The notes under the pieces: model-generated | Told to the model about the DNA's origin: nothing | The model's input: only the letters and a program-made list of their open reading frames with translations | Databases searched by the model: none | Program-made: the position numbers and the translations under genes | Shown here: positions 1 through 10,078 of the stretch, one piece after another | Position numbering within the stretch: the stretch's first letter is position 1 | Layout: each line of letters opens with the position of its first letter | Origin: Linum tenue | Lineage: Eukaryota; Streptophyta; Magnoliopsida; Malpighiales; Linaceae | Direction: 5' to 3' | Assembly (NCBI GenBank): GCA_946122785.1 | Contig: CAMGYJ010000004.1 | Coordinates: 22,081,684-22,145,683, forward strand | DNA: 64,000 nt

Positions 1-272
1 TCTACTCTGATGTCTTGAGTTGGATGCATGAGTTGACTGTTTTGAGTAAGTGGTTGAATCAAGTCTAGGTTGGCCAATGAACAGAAGGGAGACTCTTCCT
101 TTACTCGATTTGCTGCACTCGAATGTCCTTTGTGGTGGTTGTCCAGGTTGTTATTGAGGTTGTGCATGTATTGATGTTTGAAAACCAGTGCGATTCACGT
201 GTTCTGTGCCTTTATGACTTGTCCCCAATGTTGGTTGATTGAAATATGTAAGCTTACCTAGTGTCTGACTTG
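1..272 (+). mobile_element. 3' untranslated end of a family-A Athila-like element
   Basis: This non-coding stretch matches the regions upstream of the LTRs at 38617 and 45367, including a shared run of text around the word CTTGTCCCC at 218-226. It is the 3'UTR of an element whose body lies left of the window. No coding frame is supported here. Confidence 0.8.
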
Positions 273-313
273 GTTTGCTTGGGGACAAGCAAACGGTTAA
301 GTGTGGGGGAGTT
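273..313 (+). other. Polypurine tract with abutting stem-loop (family A)
   Basis: GTTTGCTTG (273-281) and CAAGCAAAC (286-294) form a perfect 9-bp stem around a GGGA loop. The purine tract AAGTGTGGGGGAG follows, and the LTR starts with TG at 314. The PPT would prime plus-strand DNA synthesis. The hairpin recurs at the same place in five other elements of the window. Confidence 0.85.
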
Positions 314-1661
314 TGATAGACCGTCATTTACACATGTTTTTACCCCCGTTCTTACACCGTTTGAGGTGTTGATTCTCGTGTTTTAGGCCGATTTCACGCT
401 AGGTTGTGCTTGTTTGTGATATTTCAGGTCCTAGTACGTGAATGAAGGCTTAGGAGCGAGTCTGGGGTCGATTGGACGAAGAACGGACGAATGGCGAGGT
501 TTTTGGGGAGCTGCACGGGCAAACCAGGGAGACGCACGGCCATGCACGTGAGCAATATGGCCGTGCGCTTTATGCCGAGGCCATGCACGGGCAGACCCTG
601 AAGATTGCACGGCCGTGCACCCTGGCCGTGCGAGAAGCCTGAGGTCGAACTAATTGATACGCCGCGTTTTGGAGTGCACGGCCAAGTGGGTGATCTGCAC
701 GGCCGTGCACCCTGGCCGTGCGAGTCGGGAATTCCTGGTTTTAGAGCCTATTCCGAGCCATAAGTGAGAGAATCGTGTTTGGAGAGCAAAAACAGAGCCC
801 TAGAGAGAGAAAGTGCGAAGAACACACCCTAGAAGCTGTCTTAGAGCTGGATTTCATCGAATCGAGCTTGGAGGTCGTCATAGGAGTGGAAACCATCATC
901 CCGGAGCAGATTATCCTCATCGTTATGAGTATGACTAATCCGATTCTTCTTTTCTCTTCTATCTCTATGGAGTAGAATCCTTCTCTCACTTGGGTATGAA
1001 GAACCCTAGTTCCTTGTGTTAGGGATTTGATTGTAATGACTTGGGATGATATTACTGTTTGATTTTAATCGAATGACGCATGTTTAATGAATTGATATGA
1101 GTCTGATCAGCTTGTCTCAATTTCTGCTTCAACCTGAGATAGATAGAATCTGATTAGGTTGTTAGAGCCTCTTCATTCGATAGTAGGAGATTGGCTATAC
1201 GAGAGTTAGCCAGTTTACTGCTTTGTACTGGTGTTCTTGACGCCAGTAGTGGAGTTCTGTGTTCATAGCCTCAGCTTTCTATCCCGGTGAAGACTAGTCG
1301 TCTGCCGGGTAGTTAGACTGAGAGGGCTTGGTCAGCTTAAGAGATTCCAAGCTACTGTCGGATCTTCCGCAGTCTAATCAACAGTAAATCAACCCAGGGA
1401 ATTGCAATTGAACCTAACTAAGGGGCTAGGGGGACTCAATCCCGAGTGACTCTTGCCTGCTTTAGAAAACCGAACAATTTACTGCTTTCTTGTTGCTTTT
1501 ACTTTTCACAACAATCACTCGAACTAGTTTGCTAGATAATAGAGAATCACGGAGTAAGCAGTAGATCTAGACCCCGGGTTGATAATTAAACTTGCCTGTT
1601 ACTGCATTCCCGGACTGCGATTCCACTTGGTCGCAGTTTGGTGTTGTGTTTTGGCGTGTCA
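314..1661 (+). repeat. LTR, family A (3' LTR of the element to the left)
   Basis: The repeat starts TGATAG right after the PPT and ends in GTGTCA, about 1348 bp. It is closely similar to the LTRs at 40495 and 45367 and, more distantly, to those at 17313 and 21259. It abuts gag-protease sequence of another element, so its element was inserted there. The matching left-hand target duplication is outside the window. Confidence 0.85.
512..724 (+). promoter_or_regulatory. Palindrome array in LTR-A upstream region
   Basis: TGCACGGCCGTGCA occurs as a perfect 14-bp palindrome at 606-619 and 696-709. It is surrounded by half sites such as GCACGGGCA and GGCCGTGCG. The array lies upstream of the purine-rich transcribed part of the LTR, where transcription factors would be expected to bind. 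Confidence 0.7.
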
Positions 1662-2663
1662 GAAGGCATCGCCAATGCCACCACCTATGGCTGAGTACGC
1701 GCCACCCCTACCTTTTCCCATGAGGGTTCACAAGGAAAGATTGGAAGCGGAATGTGGACGTTTCATGGAGATGCTCCGAAAGCTCCACCTCAACATTCTC
1801 TTCCTTGAAGCAATGGCCCACATGCCAAGGTATTCAAAATACCTCAAGGGACTTCTCTCCAAGAAGCCGAAGTTCGAAGACCTCGTCGATGTCAACCTAG
1901 GGGAGGAGTGCTTAGCCTTCATACTCAACAGGTTGCCCAAGAAGCAACCTGATCCAGGTAGTTCACCATACCTCTTTGCATCGGTACTCATCACATAGAA
2001 AATTCCTTGGCGGACTTAGGGGAGAGCTTAAATGTGATGCCATTTAAGCTTTTTAAGAGGCTAGACATAGGTCAACTAAAGACTACAAGGCTTAGTGTCA
2101 CATTGGCCGATCGCTCTGTCATTAGTCCTAGGGGTATTGTGGAGGACGTGCTAGTACGAGTGGAGAAATTCTGTTATCCGATGGATTTTGTGATCCTGGA
2201 TATAAGCGAGGATTTTGAGATGCCATTCATACTAGGACGCCCTTTCCTTGCCACCGCCAAGGCATTAATTGATGTAAATGAGGGAACTTTGATCATGAGG
2301 GAAGGTGAGGAGAGAATTACTCTTGGAATTGAACCTAAGCCTAGAAGTGAGGATGTGAAAAAAGTGGAATCGAATGATATGAATTCAAGTGAAGGAGAAC
2401 CTTTCAAGGTAAACCCCACTATTACTGTTGTTCCTTGTGATGATGTGAAGGAGGAAAGCAAAGAGGGCATCTCGCCCAAATAAGGAAGAAAAAGAGCTTG
2501 GCGGGAAAGGATGAATCACGCTAATGCATGGAGGAAGGAAAAGGGCAAAGCGAAAGTCATCGGCCAAGAAGGCCATCCCATGGAGTTTAAGTTGGACGGC
2601 GACATGCCTCGCCCCGAGATCGTGGCAGATCCACTCTCGGTGGCATCATGTTCAAAGGCGTGA
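1662..2663 (+). pseudogene. Athila-type gag C-terminus and aspartic protease, broken (element C1)
   Basis: The conceptual protein begins in the gag-protease linker (PPPMAEYAPPLPFP) and runs through the Athila block ending EECLAFILNRLPKKQPDPGS. It then enters the retropepsin region: LADLGES at the active site, LADRSVISPRG, and ILGRPFLATAKALIDV as the hydrophobic-Gly motif. One base is missing near 1960 compared with the copy at 28300, which shifts the frame. A tail containing KGKAKVIGQEGHPME follows in another frame, then the stop at 2661. No reverse transcriptase, RNase H or integrase lies between this ORF and the 3' unit. The copy at 26435-28985 has the same arrangement. The 5' part of gag is absent because a family-A LTR abuts at 1661. 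Confidence 0.85.
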
Positions 2664-2672
2664 TAGATCCGC

Positions 2673-2723
2673 AACGTCAAGCTAGTGACGTTTAACTTAG
2701 CGCTTGTTGAGAGACAACCTAAC
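2673..2723 (+). other. Twin hairpin downstream of gag-PR (C1)
   Basis: Stem 1 is AACGTC/GACGTT (2673-2678 with 2687-2692). Stem 2 is GTTGAG/CCTAAC (2706-2711 with 2718-2723) and is weakened here by mutation. The same two-hairpin block follows the main ORF at 29024, 34195 and, on the minus strand, 19902. Confidence 0.65.
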
Positions 2724-2899
2724 GTAGGTTTGTTTTCTTTTCCTCATTTTCGTTTTTGTGTCGAGTGAAGAGTTCAAGTGGTCGAGTAGTATCCCCGTGC
2801 CAGGTTTTTGTGATTGTGTGTTTAGATTTGTGTCGTGAATGATAGTGGGCACGGGGGAGTAGGTAGAGTTAATTTTTTTAGGAAATGCCTTGTTTTCAC

Positions 2900-3215
2900 T
2901 GCAGTTCACGATTTGCGCTTGTAGTTCACGGCCTTAAACGATCGTGAACCATCAAACGTGTCCATGAACAACGGTGTTTCCACGTGTGTCAAACCCATCG
3001 GGTCGCCCCAGTTCACGGATGAATTGCTATGTTCACGGTCTTAACGGTCCCTTAAACGATCGTGAACCATCAAACGTGTCCATGAACAACGGTGTTTCCA
3101 CGTGTGTCAAACCCATCGGGTCGCCCTAGTTCACGGATGAATTCCTATGTTCACGGTCTTAACGACCGTGAACTGAAAAACGCGTTCGTGAACCTCGGGG
3201 TTTGCCTATAAAAGG
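2900..3215 (+). promoter_or_regulatory. Putative internal promoter of the env-position unit (C1)
   Basis: Many TTCACGG and CCGTGAA half sites occur here. The best inverted pair is GTTCACGGTC-(5 nt)-GACCGTGAAC at 3149-3173. A TATA box, TATAAAAGG, follows at 3207-3215. The family-C LTR carries the same arms just upstream of its own TATA box (7204-7226, 25596-25618). Promoter function is inferred, since there is no transcript evidence. Confidence 0.6.
2932..3167 (+). repeat. 118-bp tandem duplication in the internal promoter
   Basis: Copy 1 (2932-3049) and copy 2 (3050-3167) are nearly identical; I see differences such as CCCCA/CCCTA and GCTAT/CCTAT. The duplication doubles the number of CCGTGAA-type sites upstream of the TATA box. 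Confidence 0.85.
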
Positions 3216-4029
3216 ACCGTGAACGCTTTCTCCTCATTTCACGACTCAAAACTCACCGGAATCCTTTCAAATTAGCTAGAAAACCACGATTTTCCGATGA
3301 ATTTTGCCATTTTCGTCAACTTCCGTTAATCCAAATAAAAAACCAATCACAGACCCATTATCCACTCATCAAAGGCGGCCTTCGCCGATATTTTGGGGGG
3401 ATTTGGAGTCGATTTTTCTGGATAAGTCGCCGCCGGCGAGCCTCTGACGAGCTTATGGCGAAGCTCCGGCGACCCTCCTCCGGCCTATTTTCGGCCGCCA
3501 TCGCCCTCTCCTCACTTCCCCTACCATCCTACTTGAGTCTCCAGGTTTGTTTTCAACTCTACCTTGGTTAATTTGGGAGAATCGGATTAGGTGGTGAAGT
3601 GAGGAGAACCTAGAGACGTGAATGTTGAACTTAGCAATAGGGCAAGGGATTAGGTGAATTGTGATGAATGAATGATTTAATGATGTTTGCATGAGCTTAT
3701 TTGAGCCTTGGTGCGCATGATTTAATTCGAATTGCTTTTACTTGTGGAATTTGCCCACCATGTGCTAATTTGTGAATGAATGCGCAATTTTCATGCTTGA
3801 GTGGTGGATGGTAGCCACCGTGGCATGGTTTGGGTTAGATTTTTGTGTGGATAATCTGTGAAACACCTAGGACCATGCCTCGGTGTGCTTGAGTTTAATT
3901 GTTTTAAATAGCATGGACCCGTAGTGGAAATATAAGTATGTGTGTGGGGGGGGGGATCCCTTTTTCCTCCCAAGGAGTTGAGATTGACAATTATTTTCAA
4001 CTTATGGTGCATGTTTATTGGTTTTGCAG
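3216..4029 (+). other. 5'UTR exon and intron of the env-position unit (C1)
   Basis: A C/T-rich leader downstream of the TATA box ends in CTCCAG, followed by a donor GTTTGT at 3545. The acceptor TTTTGCAG ends at 4029, giving an intron of about 485 nt. A PPT-like tract with ten G residues lies at 3933-3955 inside the intron. Equivalent donor and acceptor positions occur at 22777/23245, 29779/30246 and 35130/35554. Splicing itself is inferred. Confidence 0.55.
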
Positions 4030-4039
4030 GCTGGTTGAT

Positions 4040-5180
4040 ATGAACCACCCGTACCTTTCGGTACTTAGAGGGAAACCCACAATTGAAAATGAGCTGAGAT
4101 TTTGGGCAAGCGCTCACTTTAGAGACCACTGGAAACTCGACTACACCCAGTTCGATGGTCTTCATTGTGGAGATATCATGAGAGAGGCTGTGGCGCACCC
4201 ATAATGGTGCCGACTCCTTGAATTGGATGATGACATTTATGGGGAGCTGTGTATCGAGTTTTTCAGTACCTTCACCATCTCTAAGACCATGAGCCCGTTC
4301 GGAAACCGGTTGCACATGATGAAATTCCATTTGGGTGGAGAATACCGCACCCTGACTTTCAACGGGCTAGCCCAAGCCGTAGGAGTTGAATACTCCTCTG
4401 GATCTGAGTGGGAAGAAGATGACACAAGAGGGTGCGACATGAATGCAACAATTCGAAGATTTTGCCTCCCGGAGCACCGATGCACACCATTTCGATCGAC
4501 ACTCACTTTGGCGTCCACACTCAAGCCATAGTGGCGCATCATCAATGCACTCCTTGACCGTTCCCTCTTCCCGAGCTATCACAATTCGAACAAGATAACA
4601 GAGATGATCTTGCTGGCTTTTGCTTGCATGGTGGATCCGTCTAGCAATCTTCATCTTAGTTCAGTCTTGGCCACCTCTTTCGCCAGAGCCTTTGGGGGAA
4701 ATTGCCAATATGTCACTTCAATGGGGCCCTACATCACCCATCTTACTCGTCACTTTAACGTTGACTTTGTGGGCTGCACCAAGGAGGGGAACACCAAGGG
4801 GTTTGAAGAGGTCACATTGAGTTCCATGCGTTTGCTGCGAACATTTGTCCCATTTCGGTACATTGAGGGACTAACTCTACCACCAGGGGTCCCACCTCCA
4901 GAACAGCCACCTGCTTGAGCTCCCGGTTGCAGTCGGCGTCCCGCCCTTCAGCGCCCTGCACCACAACCACCACCACCAGCATCATCACCAGGGGCAGGTC
5001 CTTCTACCTCCGGGGTGCACCTCGTGGAGAGGATGGACCATCTCGAGACCCACGTAGTGGGAGTCACTTCCCGACTTGACCGGCACACCGACTTGCTAGA
5101 GCGGATTGCTCGTCGACAGAGCCTCCTTCCAGATGATGAGACAGGACCTTCAACCCGTGATGAGGTAGCCGACGAGTGAG
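4040..5180 (+). pseudogene. Env-position ORF, broken (C1)
   Basis: The frame runs from just after the acceptor to TGA at 5178. It is interrupted by TAA at 4202, TAG at 4529 and TGA at 4916. Conserved blocks shared with the other copies include YGELCIEFFSTF, FHLGGEYRTLTF, the NLHLSSVLATSFAR region, a proline-rich linker (PPPEQPPA) and a C-terminal ETHVVGVTSRLDR segment that looks helical. The start codon seen in the sister copies is changed here (CTG where they have ATG), so the first usable Met is at 4040. I believe it belongs to the Pfam family named putative plant transposon protein, but this is from memory. No signal peptide or transmembrane segment is visible. Function is unknown. Confidence 0.75.
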
Positions 5181-5466
5181 ACATGTGCAAAGCCGATTCC
5201 TTTCGCCCCACTTCTCCACTTGGAACTCTGAACTCTTTTATTTTATTTTTCTTTCTTTTATTTGGTATGTGTGAACAGCTACTACTATCATACTGTTATG
5301 TGTAATAACCTTGCTTCGAGCGAGTATGTGTTGTGTTTGTGTGTGCGTTTTTGTCTTCTCCTTGAAGCTCAAATCTCCTACCCGGGAAAAATTTCAACTT
5401 TCACTCACCAAGCAATGCGGTAACATCGTTCTATCCATATCTTACGCCATTGAGGGCAGTGTCGAA

Positions 5467-5490
5467 CTTAAGTGTGGGTGGGGGGGGGGG
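5467..5490 (+). other. Internal PPT-like tract (C1)
   Basis: CTTAAGTGTGGGT followed by ten G residues. It resembles the true PPT at 6990-7005 but lies about 1.5 kb upstream of the LTR. Confidence 0.6.
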
Positions 5491-5522
5491 TTAGTTTATT
5501 ATTATGCTTAAGTGTCATTGAT

Positions 5523-5573
5523 GCTTAGAGCCTTGAAGTATGCCCAAATTTTAAAAATTTGAGGGCTCCAAGC
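5523..5573 (+). other. Bipartite GGAGCC stem-loop (C1 3'UTR)
   Basis: The outer stem is GCTTAGAGCC with GGCTCCAAGC (one mismatch). The inner stem is CAAATTT/AAATTTG. The same structure with different inner bases recurs at 24694, 35301, 35434, 37120 and 43885, and on the minus strand at 19525. Confidence 0.7.
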
Positions 5574-6966
5574 AATGTTTGCATATTAAAGTGCTCGGTT
5601 TGTAGGAGAATCTCGTGTTGAGCCAATTGTTTTCTTCTTGTGTTCTTAGATCCCTCTTACCATGGCGATTAACATCACTAGTGAGTATGATGGAGGCATA
5701 GGATTAGTCCTTGCCCAAATGTTGATGGTCCCAAAATGTTCTATCCACTAGTCAACCCCTTTGAGCCTTGTGACTTTGGGGGTCGTTCTATTGTAGGAGC
5801 TTTTTGCTTGCGAGCTTAATGGTGTTTGATAGAACGACCCCCATCCTTTCTTCGTGTCTATATGTGAGTCGTTCTTGTGTCCCAGAGCTCTCGTTTTGAG
5901 TTCCATTGAGGTTCTACGTTGGAGGATTGTGTGCGGTTCTTGCTAGAAATAAAAGAGAAAAGAGTAGTGTTGCAGTAAGTTCTTAAAAGAGAGCATTGGT
6001 TGTTAAATGTAATGTGGAAAGTGTTTTACTCTCTAGTACCCCCCCCCCCCCCCCCAAAAAGAAAAGAGAAAAAGAAAGAAAAGGAAAGTAGGAAGAAAAA
6101 GAATCGAAAAATAGGTAATAAAATGGGGTATATAAAGTAGAGAGTGCCACAAAAATAAAAGAGTATGCTCTAGGAGGGGTTTCTTGGAATTCAAGCCATT
6201 CAAACCCCCATTGTTGTTGAACTCTTTCACTACCAAGTCGAAATGTGATAGCAAGAGTAGACCGAGGAAGAACGCTTAAATGTAGTTCATGAGTGTGATA
6301 GTTTGGAAGGGAGAAGCAGGGTTTTTGGCCAATGCTAGTGGCCATTGTTTGTAGGGAAGGTTCCTATTCAAAACCATAGAACCTTCGGGTTTAGGGTGAA
6401 GATGTAGGACCTCATGTTGTGTTTCCCACCACCAAAAAAGCTTTTTCCCCATGTCCAAGACAATTGGCAGTCATTTGAACCCGTGTCTAAGACCTCCGAA
6501 CAAGCTAGTGACGACAACTGGCCCGTGAACTCTAGCATTTAGAGGTTGCCGCCGTGGTGAGGAGACGATATGGTCGAGTGTTGATGATTGTTCACATTCT
6601 TTGCACCAAAAAGGTCCCGACCCCACTGGTCAAGAGAGGGAGTGATTCATTCTTGCTTTGCATGTCATATCATACCTCGGTGAGGACCTTTGTTGCCCAT
6701 TCGTTTATTCCTTGGACTTGATTGTGATGCATGGTTTGTTGTGGTTGATAAGTGATCTTGTTGAGACTTGCATTGATTCATGAACAAGGTGTAACTTTTC
6801 GTTTGCCTGTTTTTGGTGACCTCGAATGTCGTTTGTGGTGGATGCCGGTATTGCTTGCAACGGTCCATGTGTTAATTGCCAATAGCCATTGAGGTTCGCC
6901 CCTTTGTGTCCTTTGATTTGTCCCCAAGTTATTTGGTTAGGTTGAGATACTACCTTGTGTGAAATG

Positions 6967-7005
6967 GTTTGCTTGGGGACAAGCAAACGCCTAAGTGTGA
7001 GGGAG
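6967..7005 (+). other. PPT with abutting stem-loop (C1)
   Basis: GTTTGCTTG/CAAGCAAAC stem with loop GGGA at 6967-6988, then AAGTGTGAGGGAG directly before the LTR at 7006. An 11-base word TTGTCCCCAAG at 6918-6928 could alternatively pair with CTTGGGGACAA at 6972-6982. Confidence 0.85.
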
Positions 7006-8337
7006 TGATTCGCGCCTAAATGTACACTTTTTATCCCCGTTTCTCTTTGACGTTTGTGGCAATTAAGCTCTGAAAGGGGTGGTTTTACGCTAGGTTTTTT
7101 GTGTTTCTATGTGTTTCGGATTCTAACAAGTGAAACCAACCTCGGAATCAAAAGTTTGAAGAAAAGCAGCAAAGACCGGGCAAAGAGGAGGATTCAACCA
7201 CAGTTCACGGTCGCTAAGACCGTGAAGTGGAGCCATGGACCTTGAACCCGAGAAGTGAAGTGGCGCATTTTGATCAGAGTTAACAAAGTTCACGGACGCG
7301 GCCTAATGTTCACAGCTATGAACTGTGGCCGTGACTGGGCACGATCCGAGTATAATTAGAGAGCTGAAAGGAAGAAGAGGGGAGAGCCCAAAGTGAGAGA
7401 AATCTTCTTCTTCTTGAAACCCTAGAGAGAGAAAGTCACGAACCAAGAGGGAGGAGAGGCTAGGGTTTGCTCCAAGTGATGCTTTTGGAAGTTCCTCTTC
7501 TTTGGAGGATCTCTACAAGCACAAGGAGAGTTGGAGGCATCACAATGATGGTTTCTTTCTTCCTCTTTTGTGCTCTTCTTTTGTCTAACATGAAGTACTT
7601 TCCCTTTTCACTTGGGTGTTGTAGAACCCTAATTACTATCATGTAATTGATTGTGTGATGGTGGTGTTTAATTTAAGAATTGAGGTATTCTTCATGGTGA
7701 TTGTGCATATTGTTTGCTTGACAATCTATTGTGCTATTCTAACCTAGCTTAGAGAGAAACCCTCTTATCTTAACAGGCTCAAAATTGAGCTGGGTTTTCT
7801 TAGGCATTCCATGCCTCCTAACTAGGTTAATGAAGGGCAAACCTCTACTTGAATTAGACACCTAGGTTAATTGTGATTATGCCGTCCAAACCTTGGTTTG
7901 AGGGAGAAGGTACATCAACCCTCAATTGCTTGAGCCAAGAGGGCTATAATTGTAGCCTCTAATGCTTACTTTGGCCTACCAATTGAGAGGATGGTTTCTA
8001 ACCATTGTTGCACCTCCTACGGGTCAAAATTTCCTTGTCACACACCGGTTCATTCGATGCCATGGTTCATGGTATCTAGTTAGGGGGAAGCAACACCCGA
8101 GTGAAGTTTCTCATCAAGAGTTTTCCACCCATTTGCTTTTCAAGTCTTGTTTTTAAATCGTAGATTGTAGAGATTTCAACAAACAACATTCCGCTAGATA
8201 ATGTTTCAAACAATCGAAGTAGAGGTACATGGGCCGGCCCAGGTTGATATTTAAAATTACTTTCCCTATATTGCACCCATCTAAGGTTTATACTTGGGCC
8301 TTAGGTGGGATTTTATTGTGATAGTCAGAGCTAGTCA
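7006..8337 (+). repeat. LTR, family C (3' LTR of C1)
   Basis: Starts TGATTC after the PPT and ends AGCTAGTCA, about 1332 bp. It contains the pair TTCACGGTC-(5 nt)-GACCGTGAA at 7204-7226 and a TATA-like TATAATTAG at 7351. It is related to the LTRs at 25303 and 47373. Unrelated DNA follows. Confidence 0.8.
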
Positions 8338-9363
8338 GTATCAAAACCCATGGAATACGACCTTGGTAGCCACTATACTAGCCATGCCATTCTAAGTTAT
8401 GCTTGGATCATAATGGGGGTAGTTAGGTAATCCATATAAATGATTGAAAACACCAGCCCAGGGGTAGTAGCATCACGACCAACAGCTAAGGAGATGTCAT
8501 CATCAATGGTCGTTCTTTTGTTTCTCCAATATGTAGCTAGTCAAAATTGATTGTATCAGGGTGTAATTTTGGTTATTTTTATGTGAATGAATGTTATGAT
8601 TTCATCTCATGCAATGCAGTCAAAAGCGTGATTCTACCTAGAAGCAGAAAAGAGGTAAAATCGTAAAGCATAGAATTAAAGCGTAAGTTTTTTACGCATA
8701 TTGGAAAATAACTAAAAATATGTTAAGTATGACATATACTGTGTATAATATGAGTGCACATAATTTAGATAAGTTAATAAATACTTGCAATGCATGCGTA
8801 GAGTAGAGCTACTTATAGCCTCTTAATAATACGTTCATAAACATAATTCTTAACAATTAGCCACATTCTCCTCTATGCCAACGAATTTGGGAAGAGCCTA
8901 GCTGGTGAATTAAATTACTCTGTTGAATTTGAGAATGCATCCAAGTACTTGGTAGTATCTTTTAATCTCAAATATATCATATTGTTGGTGATTTACCTTT
9001 AAAATATACTTTTGATAATTGATTTCATGAAAAGAATATACATTTAGTGAGCTAAAAGCGTCAAAACATAAAGCGTTTTGGTGAACTAGAAGCGTAAAAT
9101 TGTAAGCTTTTAAGCTTTAAAGCGCAATTTAGTCCGGTTTCATACACTAAAGTTTTTATATGGAAACTAAAACGTTTTAGTGATCTAGAAGCGTAAAACC
9201 GTAAGTTATTAAGTTTTAAAGCGCAATTTTGAGTGCATTGATCTCATGCTTGTGTTTGTCTATGAATTTTGATGCCCATGATGATGTTTGAATGCTTTTT
9301 GTATTCGATGCTTATGATGTTTATTGATGTTTCTATAGTATGAATGTTGTTAATATCATCGAT
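8338..9363 (+). other. Unrecognised AT-rich stretch with degenerate repeats
   Basis: No coding potential was seen. Two imperfect copies of a block reading CTAGAAGCGTAAAA...AAAGCGCAATTT lie around 9080-9135 and 9180-9230. Related words such as AAAGCGTAAG occur near 8675. This may be flanking DNA into which element C1 inserted. Confidence 0.4.
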
Positions 9364-10078
9364 GCAGTCTCTCTCTTCTATATGGAGTAACTTCCCTTCA
9401 CTTAGGTTTTGAGGAACCCTAGTTCCATTTGTTAGGATCTTTATTGTATGAAGTTTTGGATGCTATATTGTGTGATTATTATCGATTGAGGCATGATTTA
9501 TTGAGTCAATTGAATCCTGATCAAATTCTCTTGATTTCTGCTTTAACCACTGATAGATAGAATCTCATTAGGTTAAGAGAGCTTCTTTGATTGATTGTAG
9601 TGAATTGGTTGTGCGAGAGTCAGTCAATTCACTACTTTGTACTGGAATTCATTCAAGTAGTGGAGATCTGTGTGAATCGCATTAGCAGTCTATCCCGATG
9701 AAGGCTAGTCGCCTGCCGGGTATTCTGTCTAAGAGGGCTTGGTCATCTTAAGAGATTCCAAACTAATTTAGGATCTTTCGCAGTTTAATCAACAGTAGAT
9801 CAACCAACGGTAACTACAACTTCAACCTAATTGAGGAGCTAGGGGGAATCATACCTAAGTGAGTTCCCAACTTGTAATTAGTAGTTTAGCCTTAGTTTAG
9901 TTAGTAGAGTAGTTTAGTAAATCAATCATTAATCTGGTTTGCTAGATAATGAACTGAAGCTAAGTAATAGTAACTCTAGAGACCCGTGGATTTGATATTT
10001 ATTACTTGTGCCACTATATTGCAGTCCCTTTCATTGGTTACACTTGACCATTGTTAGGAGATGTGTTGTAGCGTGTCA
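9364..10078 (+). repeat. Truncated A-type LTR (3' part)
   Basis: From GCAGTCTCTCTCTTC to the terminal GCGTGTCA, this matches the transcribed half of the LTRs at 17313 and 21259 read on their minus strand. The upstream half is missing. Confidence 0.8.

Larger units (their letters stand above)
5181..6966 (+). other. Long 3'UTR of element C1
   Basis: Non-coding. In order it holds the block GTAACATCGTTC...CCATTGAGG, an internal PPT-like tract, a bipartite hairpin, and a run of 17 C followed by an A/G-rich tract (6042-6115). Short conserved words follow, such as CCCCATGTCCAAGAC (6446) and GACCCCACTGG (6609). The same order occurs in the 3'UTRs of the elements ending at 38576 and 45327. Confidence 0.75.

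Noticed and set aside
775..975. Short ORFs inside the family-A LTR and its copies at 40965 and 45848
   Set aside because: They lie in the transcribed non-coding part of the LTR and shift between copies.
1728..2479. Minus-strand ORFs opposite gag-PR (also 10697-10912 and 27817-28333)
   Set aside because: Antisense shadows of a coding frame; they recur only because the sense protein is conserved.
2900..3215. CRISPR-like array
   Set aside because: The repeats are palindromic half sites and one tandem duplication in a plant element. There are no uniform spacers and no cas genes.
6042..6058. C17 run and other G/C homopolymers as functional G-quadruplexes
   Set aside because: Single homopolymer runs vary in length between copies; most are better explained as PPT-like tracts or slippage.
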